DNA from: Methylobacterium isbiliense
GTDB taxonomy: Bacteria; Pseudomonadota; Alphaproteobacteria; Rhizobiales; Beijerinckiaceae
Length of the DNA: 64,000 nucleotides
NCBI RefSeq assembly: GCF_022179325.1
Contig: NZ_BPQQ01000002.1
Span: 84,332 to 148,331 of the forward strand
Direction of reading: 5' to 3'
A program made the translations under genes and the position numbers. Below the pieces are notes generated by a model. It was given only the letters and a program-made list of their open reading frames with translations. It did no database searches and was not told the DNA's origin. This document shows, one piece after another, positions 50,678 through 60,038 of the stretch (its first letter is position 1; every line of letters begins with the position of its first letter).

Positions 50678-51142
50678 ATGACCCCTCGCCTGCATAAACC
50701 CTACGAGCTTGCCCCCGAAGGCATCCGCGCCATGATGGCGCTGGAGGCCAGCATCCGGTCGGGGCCGCTGGAGCACGGGCTGACGGAACTCGTGAAGCTG
50801 CGGGCCTCGCAGATCAACGGCTGCGCCTACTGCATCCATATGCACACCACCGACGCCCGCGCGCACGGCGAGACCGAGACCCGCCTCTACCTCCTGAGCG
50901 CGTGGCGCGAGTCGACGCTCTACAGCGCCCGCGAGCGCGCGGCGCTGGCCTGGACCGAGGCGCTCACCCGCCTCGCCGAGACCGGCGCCCCGGATGCCGA
51001 CTACGCGGAGGTGGCGCGGCACTTCAGCGAGGCCGAACAGGTTCAGCTCACCCTGCTGATCGGCGCGATCAACGTCTGGAACCGCCTCCAGGTCGGGTTC
51101 CGGGCCGTCCATCCGGCGGAGGCGTCCCGTGCCGGGGGCTGA
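50678..51142 (+). CDS. AhpD/carboxymuconolactone-decarboxylase family protein (ECF41 partner)
   Basis: A 154-residue protein of the AhpD-like alkylhydroperoxidase/CMD family. The active-site motif is ASQINGCAYCIHMHTTDAR, with a redox Cys pair C-x2-C and following His. It is the conserved neighbour of ECF41 sigma genes (called COE in that literature: carboxymuconolactone decarboxylase, oxidoreductase or epimerase). It overlaps the sigma gene by 14 bases and carries an ECF41 promoter upstream. Peroxide or quinone detoxification is plausible, not shown. Confidence 0.92.
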   Translation: MTPRLHKPYELAPEGIRAMMALEASIRSGPLEHGLTELVKLRASQINGCAYCIHMHTTDARAHGETETRLYLLSAWRESTLYSARERAALAWTEALTRLAETGAPDADYAEVARHFSEAEQVQLTLLIGAINVWNRLQVGFRAVHPAEASRAGG

Positions 51143-52031
51143 CGCGGCCACGGCGGTGTTCGAGGCGCAGCGGCCCCGGCTGCTGCGCCTCGCCTACCGC
51201 ATGACCGGCTCGGTCGCCGAGGCGGAGGACGTGGTGCAGGATGCGTGGCTGCGCTGGCAGGGCACGGACCGTCAGGCGGTGGACATCCCCGCCGCCTTCC
51301 TGACGCGCATCGTCACGCGGCTGTGCCTCGACCGCCTGAAGTCGGCGCGGGCCCGGCGCGAGACCTATGTGGGCGCGTGGCTGCCCGAGCCGCTCGTCGG
51401 CACCGCCGAGGCGGAGCCCGAGGACGACCTCACGCTCACCCTGATGCTGGCGCTCGAACGCCTCTCTCCCCTCGAACGGGCGGCGTTCCTGCTGCACGAC
51501 GTCTTCGGGATCGCGCTGTCGGAGGTGGCCCGCACCCTCGACCGGGACGCCGCGGCGGTGCGCCAGCTCGCCGTGCGGGCGCGCCGGCACGTGCGGGAGG
51601 CCCGCCCGCGCTACGCGGTGGCGCACGGGGAGGCCGAGCGGATCGCACAGGCCTTCTTCGCAGCCTCGCGGGACGGGGACACGCAGGCCCTCGGGGCGAT
51701 GCTGGCGCAGGACGTGGTGCTGCATTCGGACGGCGGCGGCCGGGTGATCGCCTTCCGCAACCCGATCACCGGCCTCGCGCGGGTGCTGCGGCTCTTCGCG
51801 GGCCTGAGGCGCAAGCGCGGCGCCCCTCCCGCGCGCCTGCTGCGGCCGATGCTGATCGACGGGCTGCCGGGCTTCGCCAGCCTCGACCGCGGCGAGGTGC
51901 TGCAGACGACCGCGCTGGCGCTGGAGGAGGGCCGCATCCGGGCCATCTACGTCGTGCGCAACCCCGACAAGCTGCGCCACGTCGCCCGGATGCTGTCGCA
52001 GGAGAGGCCGCCTCCGCCGCAGCAGGCCTGA
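51129..52031 (+). CDS. ECF41-type RNA polymerase sigma factor with SnoaL-like C-terminal domain
   Basis: A 300-residue ECF sigma factor. Region 2 (LRLAYRMTGSVAEAEDVVQD) and region 4 (LSPLERAAFLLHDVFGIALS) are followed by a SnoaL-like domain from about residue 165. All three ECF41 hallmarks are present: WLPEPL in the linker, DGGGRV in the extension and NPDKL near the end. In this group the C-terminal domain both inhibits and activates, replacing an anti-sigma factor. The GTG at 51129 overlaps the AhpD gene. The signal it senses is unknown. Confidence 0.94.
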   Translation: MPGADAATAVFEAQRPRLLRLAYRMTGSVAEAEDVVQDAWLRWQGTDRQAVDIPAAFLTRIVTRLCLDRLKSARARRETYVGAWLPEPLVGTAEAEPEDDLTLTLMLALERLSPLERAAFLLHDVFGIALSEVARTLDRDAAAVRQLAVRARRHVREARPRYAVAHGEAERIAQAFFAASRDGDTQALGAMLAQDVVLHSDGGGRVIAFRNPITGLARVLRLFAGLRRKRGAPPARLLRPMLIDGLPGFASLDRGEVLQTTALALEEGRIRAIYVVRNPDKLRHVARMLSQERPPPPQQA

Positions 52032-52089
52032 ACAGGCCTGAATGCCCCGGGGCGGCGGCATCCCCGGACACGCAACGGCAGCTTAGGAA

Positions 52090-53682
52090 ATGGGCCCTAC
52101 GGTCGGCGTGAGAGGCCGGGCCGACCCCAGGATGCCACGCGACGCCACGCCACGGGACCACCCGCATCGCCTGAAGCAGCTGGCGCGCGTCCTGATCGGG
52201 CTCAGCGCGGCCGTAACCGTGGCGCTCTGCGCGCTCGCGACCGGCCTCATCCTCAACATGCGGGACCATGCGTGGAGCCACGCGCGGCGCACCTCCGAGA
52301 GCCTGCTGCGCAGCGTCGAGCGGACCCTCGACCGCGACATCGAACTCTACGGGCTCTCGCTGCAGGCCGTGACCGAGGGCCTGCGCAATCCGGATCTGGA
52401 GGCGCTGAGCCCGGAGATCCGCCAGCTCGTCCTGTTCGACCGCGCCGCGAGCGGCAACGGCTTCGGCGCGATGTTGGTGCTCGACGAGCGCGGGCAGGCC
52501 TACATCGATTCGCAGTCCGTGGTGCCGCGACGCCTGAACGCCTCGGATCGCGCCTATTTCCAGGTCCATGCGCGCTCGCCCGACGTCGGACTCTACATCG
52601 GGCGTCCGCTGACCTCGGCCATGAGCGGCAAGGTGGTGATCCCCCTGAGCCGCCGTCTCGCCTATGCGGACGACACCTTCGCCGGGGCCGTCGTCGGCGC
52701 GATCGAGGTGGAATACTTCGAGAGCACGTTCGCGCGCCTCGCCGTCGATCCCGGCCTCGCGATCACGCTCCTGCTCGACGACGGCACCCCGCTGGTCCGG
52801 GTGCCGGCCGCACCGACCCTGGACCGGACGGACGCGGCCCTCATCGCGCGCATCGTCGGCGAGGAGGCCGGCCAAGTCACCGCGGTGGCGGGCGGCACCA
52901 CGTACCTGCAGACCTACATGCGGGTGGGCCGCCGTCCGCTGCGGATCAGCGTGGGCTATCCGGTGGCGGCGATCGATGCGGTGTGGCGGCCGAAGGCCTG
53001 GCTGATGAGCCTCACCGTGCTGGTGATGTGCGCGGGCGTGGCCGGCCTGACGCTGTGGCTGCGGCGCGAACTCGAACGCCGCCGGGAGGCCGAGACGGCG
53101 GCCCTTGCGGCGAGCCGGGAGCTCGCCCGCCTCGCCGAGACCGACGGGCTCACCGGCCTGCCCAACCGCCGCCGCTTCGACGCGGCGATGGCGAGCGCCC
53201 AGCAGAACCGGCATCCGGGCGCCGCGCTGCTGCTGCTCGATGCCGATCAGTTCAAGCGCTACAACGACATCTACGGGCACTTGGCCGGCGACCATGTGCT
53301 GAAGACCATCGGCCGCGTGCTGCAGCGGCTGGCGGCACGGACCGGCGACCTCGCCTGCCGGATCGGGGGCGAGGAGTTCGCGGTGATCCTCAAGGACACG
53401 GATGAGGCCGGCATGGCGGCCTACGCGGAGCGGATCCGGCGGGCGATCGCCGGGAAGGCCATCCCGCATGCCGGGCAGGGAACAGGGCAAGGTACTGGGC
53501 AAGCGGGCGGCGTGGTCACGGTCAGCATCGGGGCGATGCATGTGGGCCGCCTGCCCGCCGGGGCCACCGCCGATGACTGGTTCGCGGCCGCCGATGCGGC
53601 CCTCTACGAGGCCAAGCGCCAGGGCCGCAACCAAGTGCGCGTGGCAGGGGCGCCGGAGGCCCTGCCGCACCGCGCGGCCTGA
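52090..53682 (+). CDS. Membrane diguanylate cyclase (GGDEF) with Cache-like sensor
   Basis: A protein of up to 530 residues that makes cyclic-di-GMP. A membrane helix near residue 35 and another near 305 bracket a periplasmic Cache-like domain (LDERGQAYIDSQSVVPRRLN, then RAYFQVHARSPDVGLYIGRPL). The GGDEF domain starts at TDGLTGLPNRRRFD and has the active site GGEEF with the RTGD inhibitory site five residues before it, so it should be active and product-inhibited. The repeat GQGTGQGTGQ is inserted in the domain (53473-53502). The start may instead be the ATG at 52132. Confidence 0.9.
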   Translation: MGPTVGVRGRADPRMPRDATPRDHPHRLKQLARVLIGLSAAVTVALCALATGLILNMRDHAWSHARRTSESLLRSVERTLDRDIELYGLSLQAVTEGLRNPDLEALSPEIRQLVLFDRAASGNGFGAMLVLDERGQAYIDSQSVVPRRLNASDRAYFQVHARSPDVGLYIGRPLTSAMSGKVVIPLSRRLAYADDTFAGAVVGAIEVEYFESTFARLAVDPGLAITLLLDDGTPLVRVPAAPTLDRTDAALIARIVGEEAGQVTAVAGGTTYLQTYMRVGRRPLRISVGYPVAAIDAVWRPKAWLMSLTVLVMCAGVAGLTLWLRRELERRREAETAALAASRELARLAETDGLTGLPNRRRFDAAMASAQQNRHPGAALLLLDADQFKRYNDIYGHLAGDHVLKTIGRVLQRLAARTGDLACRIGGEEFAVILKDTDEAGMAAYAERIRRAIAGKAIPHAGQGTGQGTGQAGGVVTVSIGAMHVGRLPAGATADDWFAAADAALYEAKRQGRNQVRVAGAPEALPHRAA

Positions 53683-54009
53683 AGCGTCGGTCCATCGGAC
53701 CCCGTCCGATCGCGTCGCGCGGGCGGCGCACCGGCGTCCCGGATCCCCCTGCGCTTCGCTGCCATCATCGGGGACAGGATCGGAGACGACCTGCCGACAT
53801 CCGAGGCACGAGATGGAGTCAGACACCTTGCTGACGCTGTCGATCCGGCCGGGGTCACAATCCCGGCGGTCCGGCCGCGCCGCGACACGTCTTTGCCTGT
53901 CGGACTACTGACTTGACGAGTGAGTGTGCACAATTGAGTGTGACTTCGCACATCATTGCGGGAGCCCGGCGGCCTAGACCAGCAGCGTTGCAGATCGGAG
54001 GGTGGAAAC
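53683..54009 (+). promoter_or_regulatory. Leader region of the RiPP-precursor gene
   Basis: This 327-bp gap becomes less GC-rich towards the precursor gene. A TTGACG box is at 53913-53918, and the direct repeat GAGTGTG occurs twice around 53922-53942, a possible regulator site. No good -10 box at the right distance was found, so the promoter is uncertain. GGAGGG just before 54010 is a good ribosome site. No other gene is supported. Confidence 0.4.
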
Positions 54010-54381
54010 ATGGACGCGCAGCAGCAGGAAAAATTCGCAGAGAAGTTCAACGACGATGAAGCTTTTCGTAATGCGATGCTGGCCGATCCTCATCACGCCA
54101 TCATGAGTGAATTCGGCGTGAAGCTGCCGTTCTCGCTCACAGTCGAGAAGAGCGAGAGCGGATATCGCTTCGTTCCTGTCGAGAGCCGCGAGGAAGAGCT
54201 GGACGAAGGCCAGCTCGATGCGGTGGTCGGAGGTGCCGGTTTCAATTTCAGTTGGGGCGCTGTCAGCAGCTGGTTCTCGAATACCTTCTTCCGCGGCAGT
54301 CCCAAGCTGATCTCGGATCATGGCGCAGGCATTGTTGCGGGCAATACCAGCCGCATCGTTGCGGGCAACACCAGCCGATGA
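54010..54381 (+). CDS. Orphan RiPP precursor with NHLP (nitrile-hydratase-like) leader
   Basis: A 123-residue peptide. Residues 1-78 look like an NHLP leader: FAEKFNDDEAFRNAMLADPH, then FGVKLPFSLTVEKSES, ending EELDEGQLDAVVGGAG, with a Gly-Gly cleavage site near 75-77. The core, about 46 residues, is aromatic-rich (FNFSWGAVSSWFSNTFF), then GSPKLISDHGAG, and ends in two exact copies of IVAGNTSR. Such precursors are normally cyclised, epimerised or otherwise modified and exported by NHLM-type ABC transporters; none is encoded here. The ATG at 54010 follows GGAGGG. The gene is clearly less GC-rich than its neighbours, which suggests transfer or special selection. Confidence 0.82.
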   Translation: MDAQQQEKFAEKFNDDEAFRNAMLADPHHAIMSEFGVKLPFSLTVEKSESGYRFVPVESREEELDEGQLDAVVGGAGFNFSWGAVSSWFSNTFFRGSPKLISDHGAGIVAGNTSRIVAGNTSR

Positions 54382-54389
54382 TGGTCACG

Positions 54390-54421
54390 TGCATCTCCGG
54401 CGGGCAGAAGCCGGAGATGCA
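54390..54421 (+). terminator. Strong hairpin after the RiPP-precursor gene
   Basis: TGCATCTCCGGC (54390-54401), an 8-base loop and GCCGGAGATGCA (54410-54421) make a perfect 12-bp stem, 9 bases after the stop codon. There is no T-run after it, so it may stabilise the mRNA end rather than terminate on its own. The precursor therefore seems to be a single-gene transcript. Confidence 0.7.
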
Positions 54422-54633
54422 GCCCGGAAGGCGGCCGCTGCGGCAGGGCCGGGTGCGCTGGGGCATCGGCGGCGCATGACCGGAGACGGCCGCGCGCTTC
54501 GCGTCGCGCGGGCCTCCGGCTCCTCAGGCGCGGACGGCCGCCTAAAGGTCGTCGAGGACGAGAGCGTCCGCGCTCTCTCGACCCGCCCGCGCCGGTTCCG
54601 TCCCCCGCTCCGGTGCGAGCAGCGGATGGCCGA

Positions 54634-55758
<1,125 letters not shown>

Positions 55759-55871
55759 CGCGTCCTCCTGTTGACGCGGGCCAGGACAGCACGCCCATGA
55801 TGCGATGGGCGTGCAAAGTGGCGCCTCTGCGGGGCGTCTCGCGCGCGAATCGTGCATCGGAGGGGCCGGGG

Positions 55872-56375
55872 ATGACGGGTTCGATCACGCTCGACGGGTT
55901 CGACCTCAAGATCCTCGCGGCCCTGCAGGCGGATGGGCGCCTCGGCAACCAGGAGCTGGCCGACCGCGTGAACCTCTCGGCGAGCCAGTGCTCGCGCCGC
56001 CGCATCCGTCTGGAGGAGCAGGGGGTGGTCCGCGGCTACCGGGCCGACCTCGACCCGGCCCTGCTGGGGCTCGGGGTGACGGTCTTCACCCGGGTGACGC
56101 TCGCCACGCACAGCGGCGACAATTCGCGGCGCTTCGCGCAGCTCGTGCGCGGCCTCGACTGCGTGCTCGAAGCCCACGCGCTCACGGGCGACAGCGACTA
56201 CCTGCTGAAGATGATCGTCCCGGACCTGACCGCCCTGTCGGCGGTGGTCAACGGCGCGCTCCTGGCGCACGAGAGCGTCGCGAGCGTGCGCTCCTCGATC
56301 GTGCTCGACACGCTCAAGAGCGGCGCGCCGCTGCCGCTGCGCGGCCTGGAGCACGGCACGGCCGCGCCCCCCTGA
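55872..56375 (+). CDS. Lrp/AsnC-family transcriptional regulator
   Basis: A 167-residue regulator with an N-terminal HTH (LDGFDLKILAALQADGRLGN, then LSASQCSRRRIRLEEQGVV) and a C-terminal RAM ligand-binding domain (VLEAHALTGDSDYLLKMIV). Members bind amino acids. Its position, divergent from hpd, suggests control of tyrosine catabolism with an aromatic amino acid as effector. The ATG at 55872 was chosen as the start of the conserved domain. Confidence 0.93.
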   Translation: MTGSITLDGFDLKILAALQADGRLGNQELADRVNLSASQCSRRRIRLEEQGVVRGYRADLDPALLGLGVTVFTRVTLATHSGDNSRRFAQLVRGLDCVLEAHALTGDSDYLLKMIVPDLTALSAVVNGALLAHESVASVRSSIVLDTLKSGAPLPLRGLEHGTAAPP

Positions 56376-56385
56376 CCCGCCGCGC

Positions 56386-56697
56386 TCAGTCCAGGATCTC
56401 GACCTCGATCCGGCTGCCCGCGACCCGCACCGGATAGGTGGCGAGATCGCGGCAGACCGGTGCCCCCTGCGCCGTGCCGGTGGCGATCTCGAACAGCCCG
56501 TAATGGGCCGGGCATTCGATGAAGCCCTCCACCACCTCGCCCTCGGAGAGGCGCGCGCCCGCATGCGTGCAGGTGTCGGCGGTGGCGTAGTAGCGGCCGG
56601 CGAGGCAGTAGAGTGCGAGCCGGCGGCCGGCGCAGTCGCGCCCGATCACGGGGCTCTGCGCGAAGTCGGCGGTCTCGGCGACGGGATGCCAGGCCAT
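56386..56697 (-). CDS. Rieske-type 2Fe-2S ferredoxin
   Basis: A 103-residue Rieske protein. The cluster motifs are CTHAGARL (C-x-H) and CPAHYGLFE (C-x2-H), 17 or so residues apart, as in NirD/ferredoxin components of ring-hydroxylating systems. It starts 6 bases after fahA ends and is the last gene of the hmgA-fahA operon. No oxygenase partner is present. It could deliver electrons to a hydroxylase elsewhere, or have been recruited for iron-dependent homogentisate chemistry. Confidence 0.9.
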   Translation of the reverse strand: MAWHPVAETADFAQSPVIGRDCAGRRLALYCLAGRYYATADTCTHAGARLSEGEVVEGFIECPAHYGLFEIATGTAQGAPVCRDLATYPVRVAGSRIEVEILD

Positions 56698-56703
56698 GAC
56701 GGA

Positions 56704-58011
56704 TCAGAGCGCCGGCAGGATCACGGCCCGGCACTCGCCGAAGCCGATCGGGGCGAAGCCCTCCCGCCGGCAGCGTGCGGACAGGATCACCTCGTCGCCG
56801 TCCTCGAGGAAGCGCCGCTCCTCGCCGGTGTCGAGCCGGATCGGGATCCGGCCGCCCTCGGTGGCCTCCAGGAGCGAGCCCGCCTGCGCGCGGTCGGGCC
56901 CCGAGATCGTCCCGGTGCCGAACAGGTCGCCCGGCCGCAGGTTGCAGCCGCCGCTGGCGTGGTGGGCGACGAGCTGCGCCGCGGTCCAGTAGAGATGCCG
57001 CGCATCCGAGCGCGCGAGGCGGTGGGGCGGCAGGCCGCGCTCCCGCAGGGCGGGAGTGGTGAGGACGACGTCGAGGTCGATCGCCAGCGCCCCCTCCTCC
57101 CGGTCGCGCGGGTCGTCGAGGTAGGGCAGCGGCTGCGGGTCCCCCTCGGGCCGGGGCGCCGGCGCGGTGCGGAAGGGGGCCAGCGCCTCGGGCGTGACGA
57201 TCCAGGGCGAGAGGGTGGTGGCGAAGCTCTTGGCGAGGAAGGGGCCGAGCGGCTGGTACTCCCAGGCCTGCACGTCCCGCGCCGACCAGTCGTTGAGCAG
57301 GCAGAACCCGGCCACGTGCTCGCCCGCCCGCCCGATCGGGATCGGCTCGCCGAGCGCGTTGCCGGGACCGATCCAGATCCCGAGTTCGAGTTCGTAGTCG
57401 AGGCGCCGGCTCGGGCCGAACAGGGGCGCCGTGGCGTCCCTCGGCTTGGTCTGGCCGTTCGGCCGGCGCACCGGCTGCCCCGAGGGGATCACCGAGGAGG
57501 CGCGGCCGTGATAGCCGATCGGCACGTGCTTGTAGTTCGCCAGGAGCGGCTCGTCGGGCCGGAAGAGGCGCCCGACCGAAGTGGCATGGTGGAGACCGGC
57601 GTAGAAATCCGTGTAGTCGCCGATCCGGGCCGGCAGGTGCGGCGTGCAGGAGGCCGCCGGATGCAGCAGGGGCTCGACGGCGCCGCGCTCCGGCGCGCCC
57701 TCGCGCAGCAGCTCGACCAGCCGCAGCCGCAGCGCCCGCCGCGGACCGGCACCGAGCGCCAGGAAGCCGTTGAGGGCGGGCTCCCGCATCGCCGCGACCG
57801 CGCGGCCCGCCTCGCCCTCGACCAATCCGGCCGCGAGGGCACCCGGCAGGTCGAGGACGAACGCGCCGATCGCGACGCCGGCCCGCGGCCCCTCGCCGCT
57901 CGGCGCCACGACCCCGAAGGCCAGGTTCTGGATCGGGAAATCCGCGTGGCCGTCGGCCCCGGGCACCCAGGAGCGCAGGCCCGGATCGTGGGTGTGATCG
58001 AGCCCCGCCAT
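56704..58011 (-). CDS. fahA: Fumarylacetoacetase
   Basis: A 435-residue hydrolase that splits fumarylacetoacetate to fumarate and acetoacetate, the last step of tyrosine breakdown. Recognisable parts are the N-terminal FPIQNLAFGVV, YTDFYAGLHHATSVGRLFRP, YHGRASSVIPSG, the metal-binding LDYELELGIWIG and LLNDWSARDVQAWEYQPLGP. The start ATG overlaps the hmgA stop by one base. A maleylacetoacetate isomerase gene, often in this operon, is missing. Confidence 0.96.
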   Translation of the reverse strand: MAGLDHTHDPGLRSWVPGADGHADFPIQNLAFGVVAPSGEGPRAGVAIGAFVLDLPGALAAGLVEGEAGRAVAAMREPALNGFLALGAGPRRALRLRLVELLREGAPERGAVEPLLHPAASCTPHLPARIGDYTDFYAGLHHATSVGRLFRPDEPLLANYKHVPIGYHGRASSVIPSGQPVRRPNGQTKPRDATAPLFGPSRRLDYELELGIWIGPGNALGEPIPIGRAGEHVAGFCLLNDWSARDVQAWEYQPLGPFLAKSFATTLSPWIVTPEALAPFRTAPAPRPEGDPQPLPYLDDPRDREEGALAIDLDVVLTTPALRERGLPPHRLARSDARHLYWTAAQLVAHHASGGCNLRPGDLFGTGTISGPDRAQAGSLLEATEGGRIPIRLDTGEERRFLEDGDEVILSARCRREGFAPIGFGECRAVILPAL

Positions 58012-59372
58012 CACCGCGCCTCCGGCCGGGCTGGGTCGAAGTGGCGGGCGAGCGCCTTGCCGTAATCGCCGTAACGGCGCTGCAGCGCCGCTGTCTCGGC
58101 GGCGAAGCGGCTGACCTTCTGGGGAAAGCGCGTCTCGAACATGAAGGCCAGCGTGCCCTGCAGCCGGTGCGGCTGGAGCTCCGCATTTGACGCCTTCTCG
58201 AACGCGTCCACGTCCGGCCCGTGCGGCAGCATCATGTTGTGCAGCGAGCAGCCGCCCGGCTGGAAGCCGCCCCCGGTCTTGGCGTCGTAGACCCCGTAGA
58301 CCAGCCCCATGAACTCGCTCATCACGTTCATGTGGTACCACGGCGGCCGGAAGGTGTTCTCCGCCACCAGCCAGCGGTCGGAGAAGAGCACGAAGTCGAT
58401 GTTGGCGGTGCCGGGCGTCTCGGAGGGTGAGGTCAGCACCGTGAAGATCGACGGGTCGGCGTGATCGAACAGGATCGGCCCGACCGGCGAGTACCGGCGC
58501 AGGTCGTACTTGTAGGGCGCGTAGTTGCCGTGCCATGCCACCACGTCGAGGGGCGAGCGCGGGATGTCGGCCGCCCACAGGCTGCCGCCCCATTTCACGA
58601 TCAGGCGCGAGGGGGCCTCGCGGTCCTCGTAGGCGGCGACCGGCGTGAGGAAGTCGCGCTGGTTGGCCATGCAGTTGGCCCCGATCGGCCCGCGCTCGGG
58701 CAGCGTGAAGGCGCCGCCGTAATTCTCGCAGACGTAGCCCCGGGCCGGCCCGCCCGGCAGCTCGACGCGGATCTTCACCCCCCGCGGGATCACGCAGATC
58801 TCGCCGGGCTCGACCTCGATCACCCCGAACTCGGTGCAGAAGCGAAGCCGCCCCTCCTGCGGCACCACGAGCAGCTCGCCGTCGGCGTCGTAGAAGTACT
58901 CGTCCTGCATCGAGCGGGTGGCGAGGTAGAGATGCGCCCCCATGCCGGCTTGGCTGCCCGCGTCGCCCGCCGTGGTCATGGTGTGGATGCCCTCCACGAA
59001 GCTGAGCGGCGTCGAGGGGATCGGCAGCGGGTCCCAGCGCAGGGGCGCGGGCGCCATCTCGACCTCCGCGGCCGGCGCGGTCCGCCACAGGCGGGCGTCG
59101 ATCTTCGCGAAGGCGTTCCAGTGCGAGACGGTGGGGCGGATGCGGTAGAGCCAGGAGCGCTCGTTGGTGGTGCGCGGCGCCGTGAAGGGCGAGCCGGAGA
59201 GCTGCTCGGCATAGAGGCCGTAGGGGCATTTCTGCGGCGAGTTGCGGCCGACCGGCAGCGCCCCGGGCAATGCCTCGGTCTCAAAGCCGTTGCCGAAGCC
59301 GGACATGTAGCCCGGCGCGAGGCCCGCGCCCGTGGCCGGTGCGCCGAACGCGATCGGAGTCTGCACGGTCAT
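58011..59372 (-). CDS. hmgA: Homogentisate 1,2-dioxygenase
   Basis: A 453-residue iron dioxygenase that opens the homogentisate ring to maleylacetoacetate. The N-terminal [19 protein letters not shown], the central [19 protein letters not shown] and the C-terminal [20 protein letters not shown] (iron-binding His/Glu region) are diagnostic. It is the first gene of the hmgA-fahA-Rieske operon. Two palindromic sites lie just upstream, shared with a divergent MarR gene. Confidence 0.97.
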   Translation of the reverse strand: MTVQTPIAFGAPATGAGLAPGYMSGFGNGFETEALPGALPVGRNSPQKCPYGLYAEQLSGSPFTAPRTTNERSWLYRIRPTVSHWNAFAKIDARLWRTAPAAEVEMAPAPLRWDPLPIPSTPLSFVEGIHTMTTAGDAGSQAGMGAHLYLATRSMQDEYFYDADGELLVVPQEGRLRFCTEFGVIEVEPGEICVIPRGVKIRVELPGGPARGYVCENYGGAFTLPERGPIGANCMANQRDFLTPVAAYEDREAPSRLIVKWGGSLWAADIPRSPLDVVAWHGNYAPYKYDLRRYSPVGPILFDHADPSIFTVLTSPSETPGTANIDFVLFSDRWLVAENTFRPPWYHMNVMSEFMGLVYGVYDAKTGGGFQPGGCSLHNMMLPHGPDVDAFEKASNAELQPHRLQGTLAFMFETRFPQKVSRFAAETAALQRRYGDYGKALARHFDPARPEAR

Positions 59373-59399
59373 GGTTGCCCTCCCGCTTCCGCCGAGATA

Positions 59400-59413
59400 G
59401 TTTCACCTGTAAC
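59400..59413. promoter_or_regulatory. Operator copy 1 (GTTNCANNTGNAAC) for the hmg regulator
   Basis: GTTTCACCTGTAAC is a palindrome of the form GTTNCANNTGNAAC. It lies 27 bases upstream of the hmgA start and 30 bases (about three helix turns) from a second copy. The pattern and position strongly suggest the binding site of the divergent MarR protein. Confidence 0.75.
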
Positions 59414-59429
59414 CATATCGGCGGGGTTA

Positions 59430-59443
59430 GTTGCACTTGAAAC
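59430..59443. promoter_or_regulatory. Operator copy 2 (GTTNCANNTGNAAC) over the marR start
   Basis: GTTGCACTTGAAAC matches the same palindromic rule as the copy at 59400 and covers the start codon of the MarR gene, which suggests autorepression. The two sites share all ten specified positions. Confidence 0.72.
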
Positions 59444-59922
59444 CGAAGTCAAGCGCCGCGCCGGCACCGGGCGACGCCACCCTGACGCTCGCCGGGTTCC
59501 TGCCCTATCGCCTGAACGTGGCGGCCGCGGCGGTGAGCGAGGGGCTGGCGCGGCTCTACGCGACGCGCTTTCGCCTCGGCATTCCCGAATGGCGCGTGCT
59601 CGCCACGGTGGGCGAGTTCCGCTCCATGACCGCCACGGCGATCGGGCTCCACGCCCATATGGGCAAGGTGAAGGTGAGCCGGGCCGCGGCGGCCCTGGAA
59701 GGCCGCGGGCTGATCCGGCGCGAGCCAAATCCGCAGGACCTGCGCGAGGCGTTCCTGGTGCTGACGCCCGACGGCGAGGCGGTCTACCGCGAGATCGTGC
59801 CGCTGGCCCTCGCCTATGCCCGCAGCCTGACGGCGGATTTTCGTCCGGGCGAGGAGGCGACGCTCAACCGGCTGATCGACGTGCTGCTGCGCCGGGCCGG
59901 CGAGATGGGAGGCGGGGATTAG
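59431..59922 (+). CDS. MarR-family regulator of homogentisate catabolism
   Basis: A 163-residue MarR protein. IPEWRVLATVGEFRSMTATA, HMGKVKVSRAAAALEGRGLI and NPQDLREAFLVLTPDGEAVY form the winged helix. It is divergent from hmgA and most likely represses it until homogentisate or a related acid binds, as HmgR-type regulators do. The start is a TTG at 59431 (TTG at 59437 is possible) with GGGG upstream; no ATG/GTG fits. Confidence 0.9.
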   Translation: MHLKPKSSAAPAPGDATLTLAGFLPYRLNVAAAAVSEGLARLYATRFRLGIPEWRVLATVGEFRSMTATAIGLHAHMGKVKVSRAAAALEGRGLIRREPNPQDLREAFLVLTPDGEAVYREIVPLALAYARSLTADFRPGEEATLNRLIDVLLRRAGEMGGGD

Positions 59923-60038
59923 ACCACGACGGCGCGGTCGCCGGTCCGACCGCGCTCGGCTTGGCCGCGCGACCGATCACCGGGGCTTGCGCAGGACGGG
60001 CGCGCAACCCGACGAGAGTCGCCGCGTCTGGTCCGGCC

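Noticed and set aside
54378-54479. 33-codon frame overlapping the RiPP precursor stop, possibly a second peptide
   Set aside because: It is read through the perfect hairpin at 54390, has no ribosome site of its own and no leader-like sequence.
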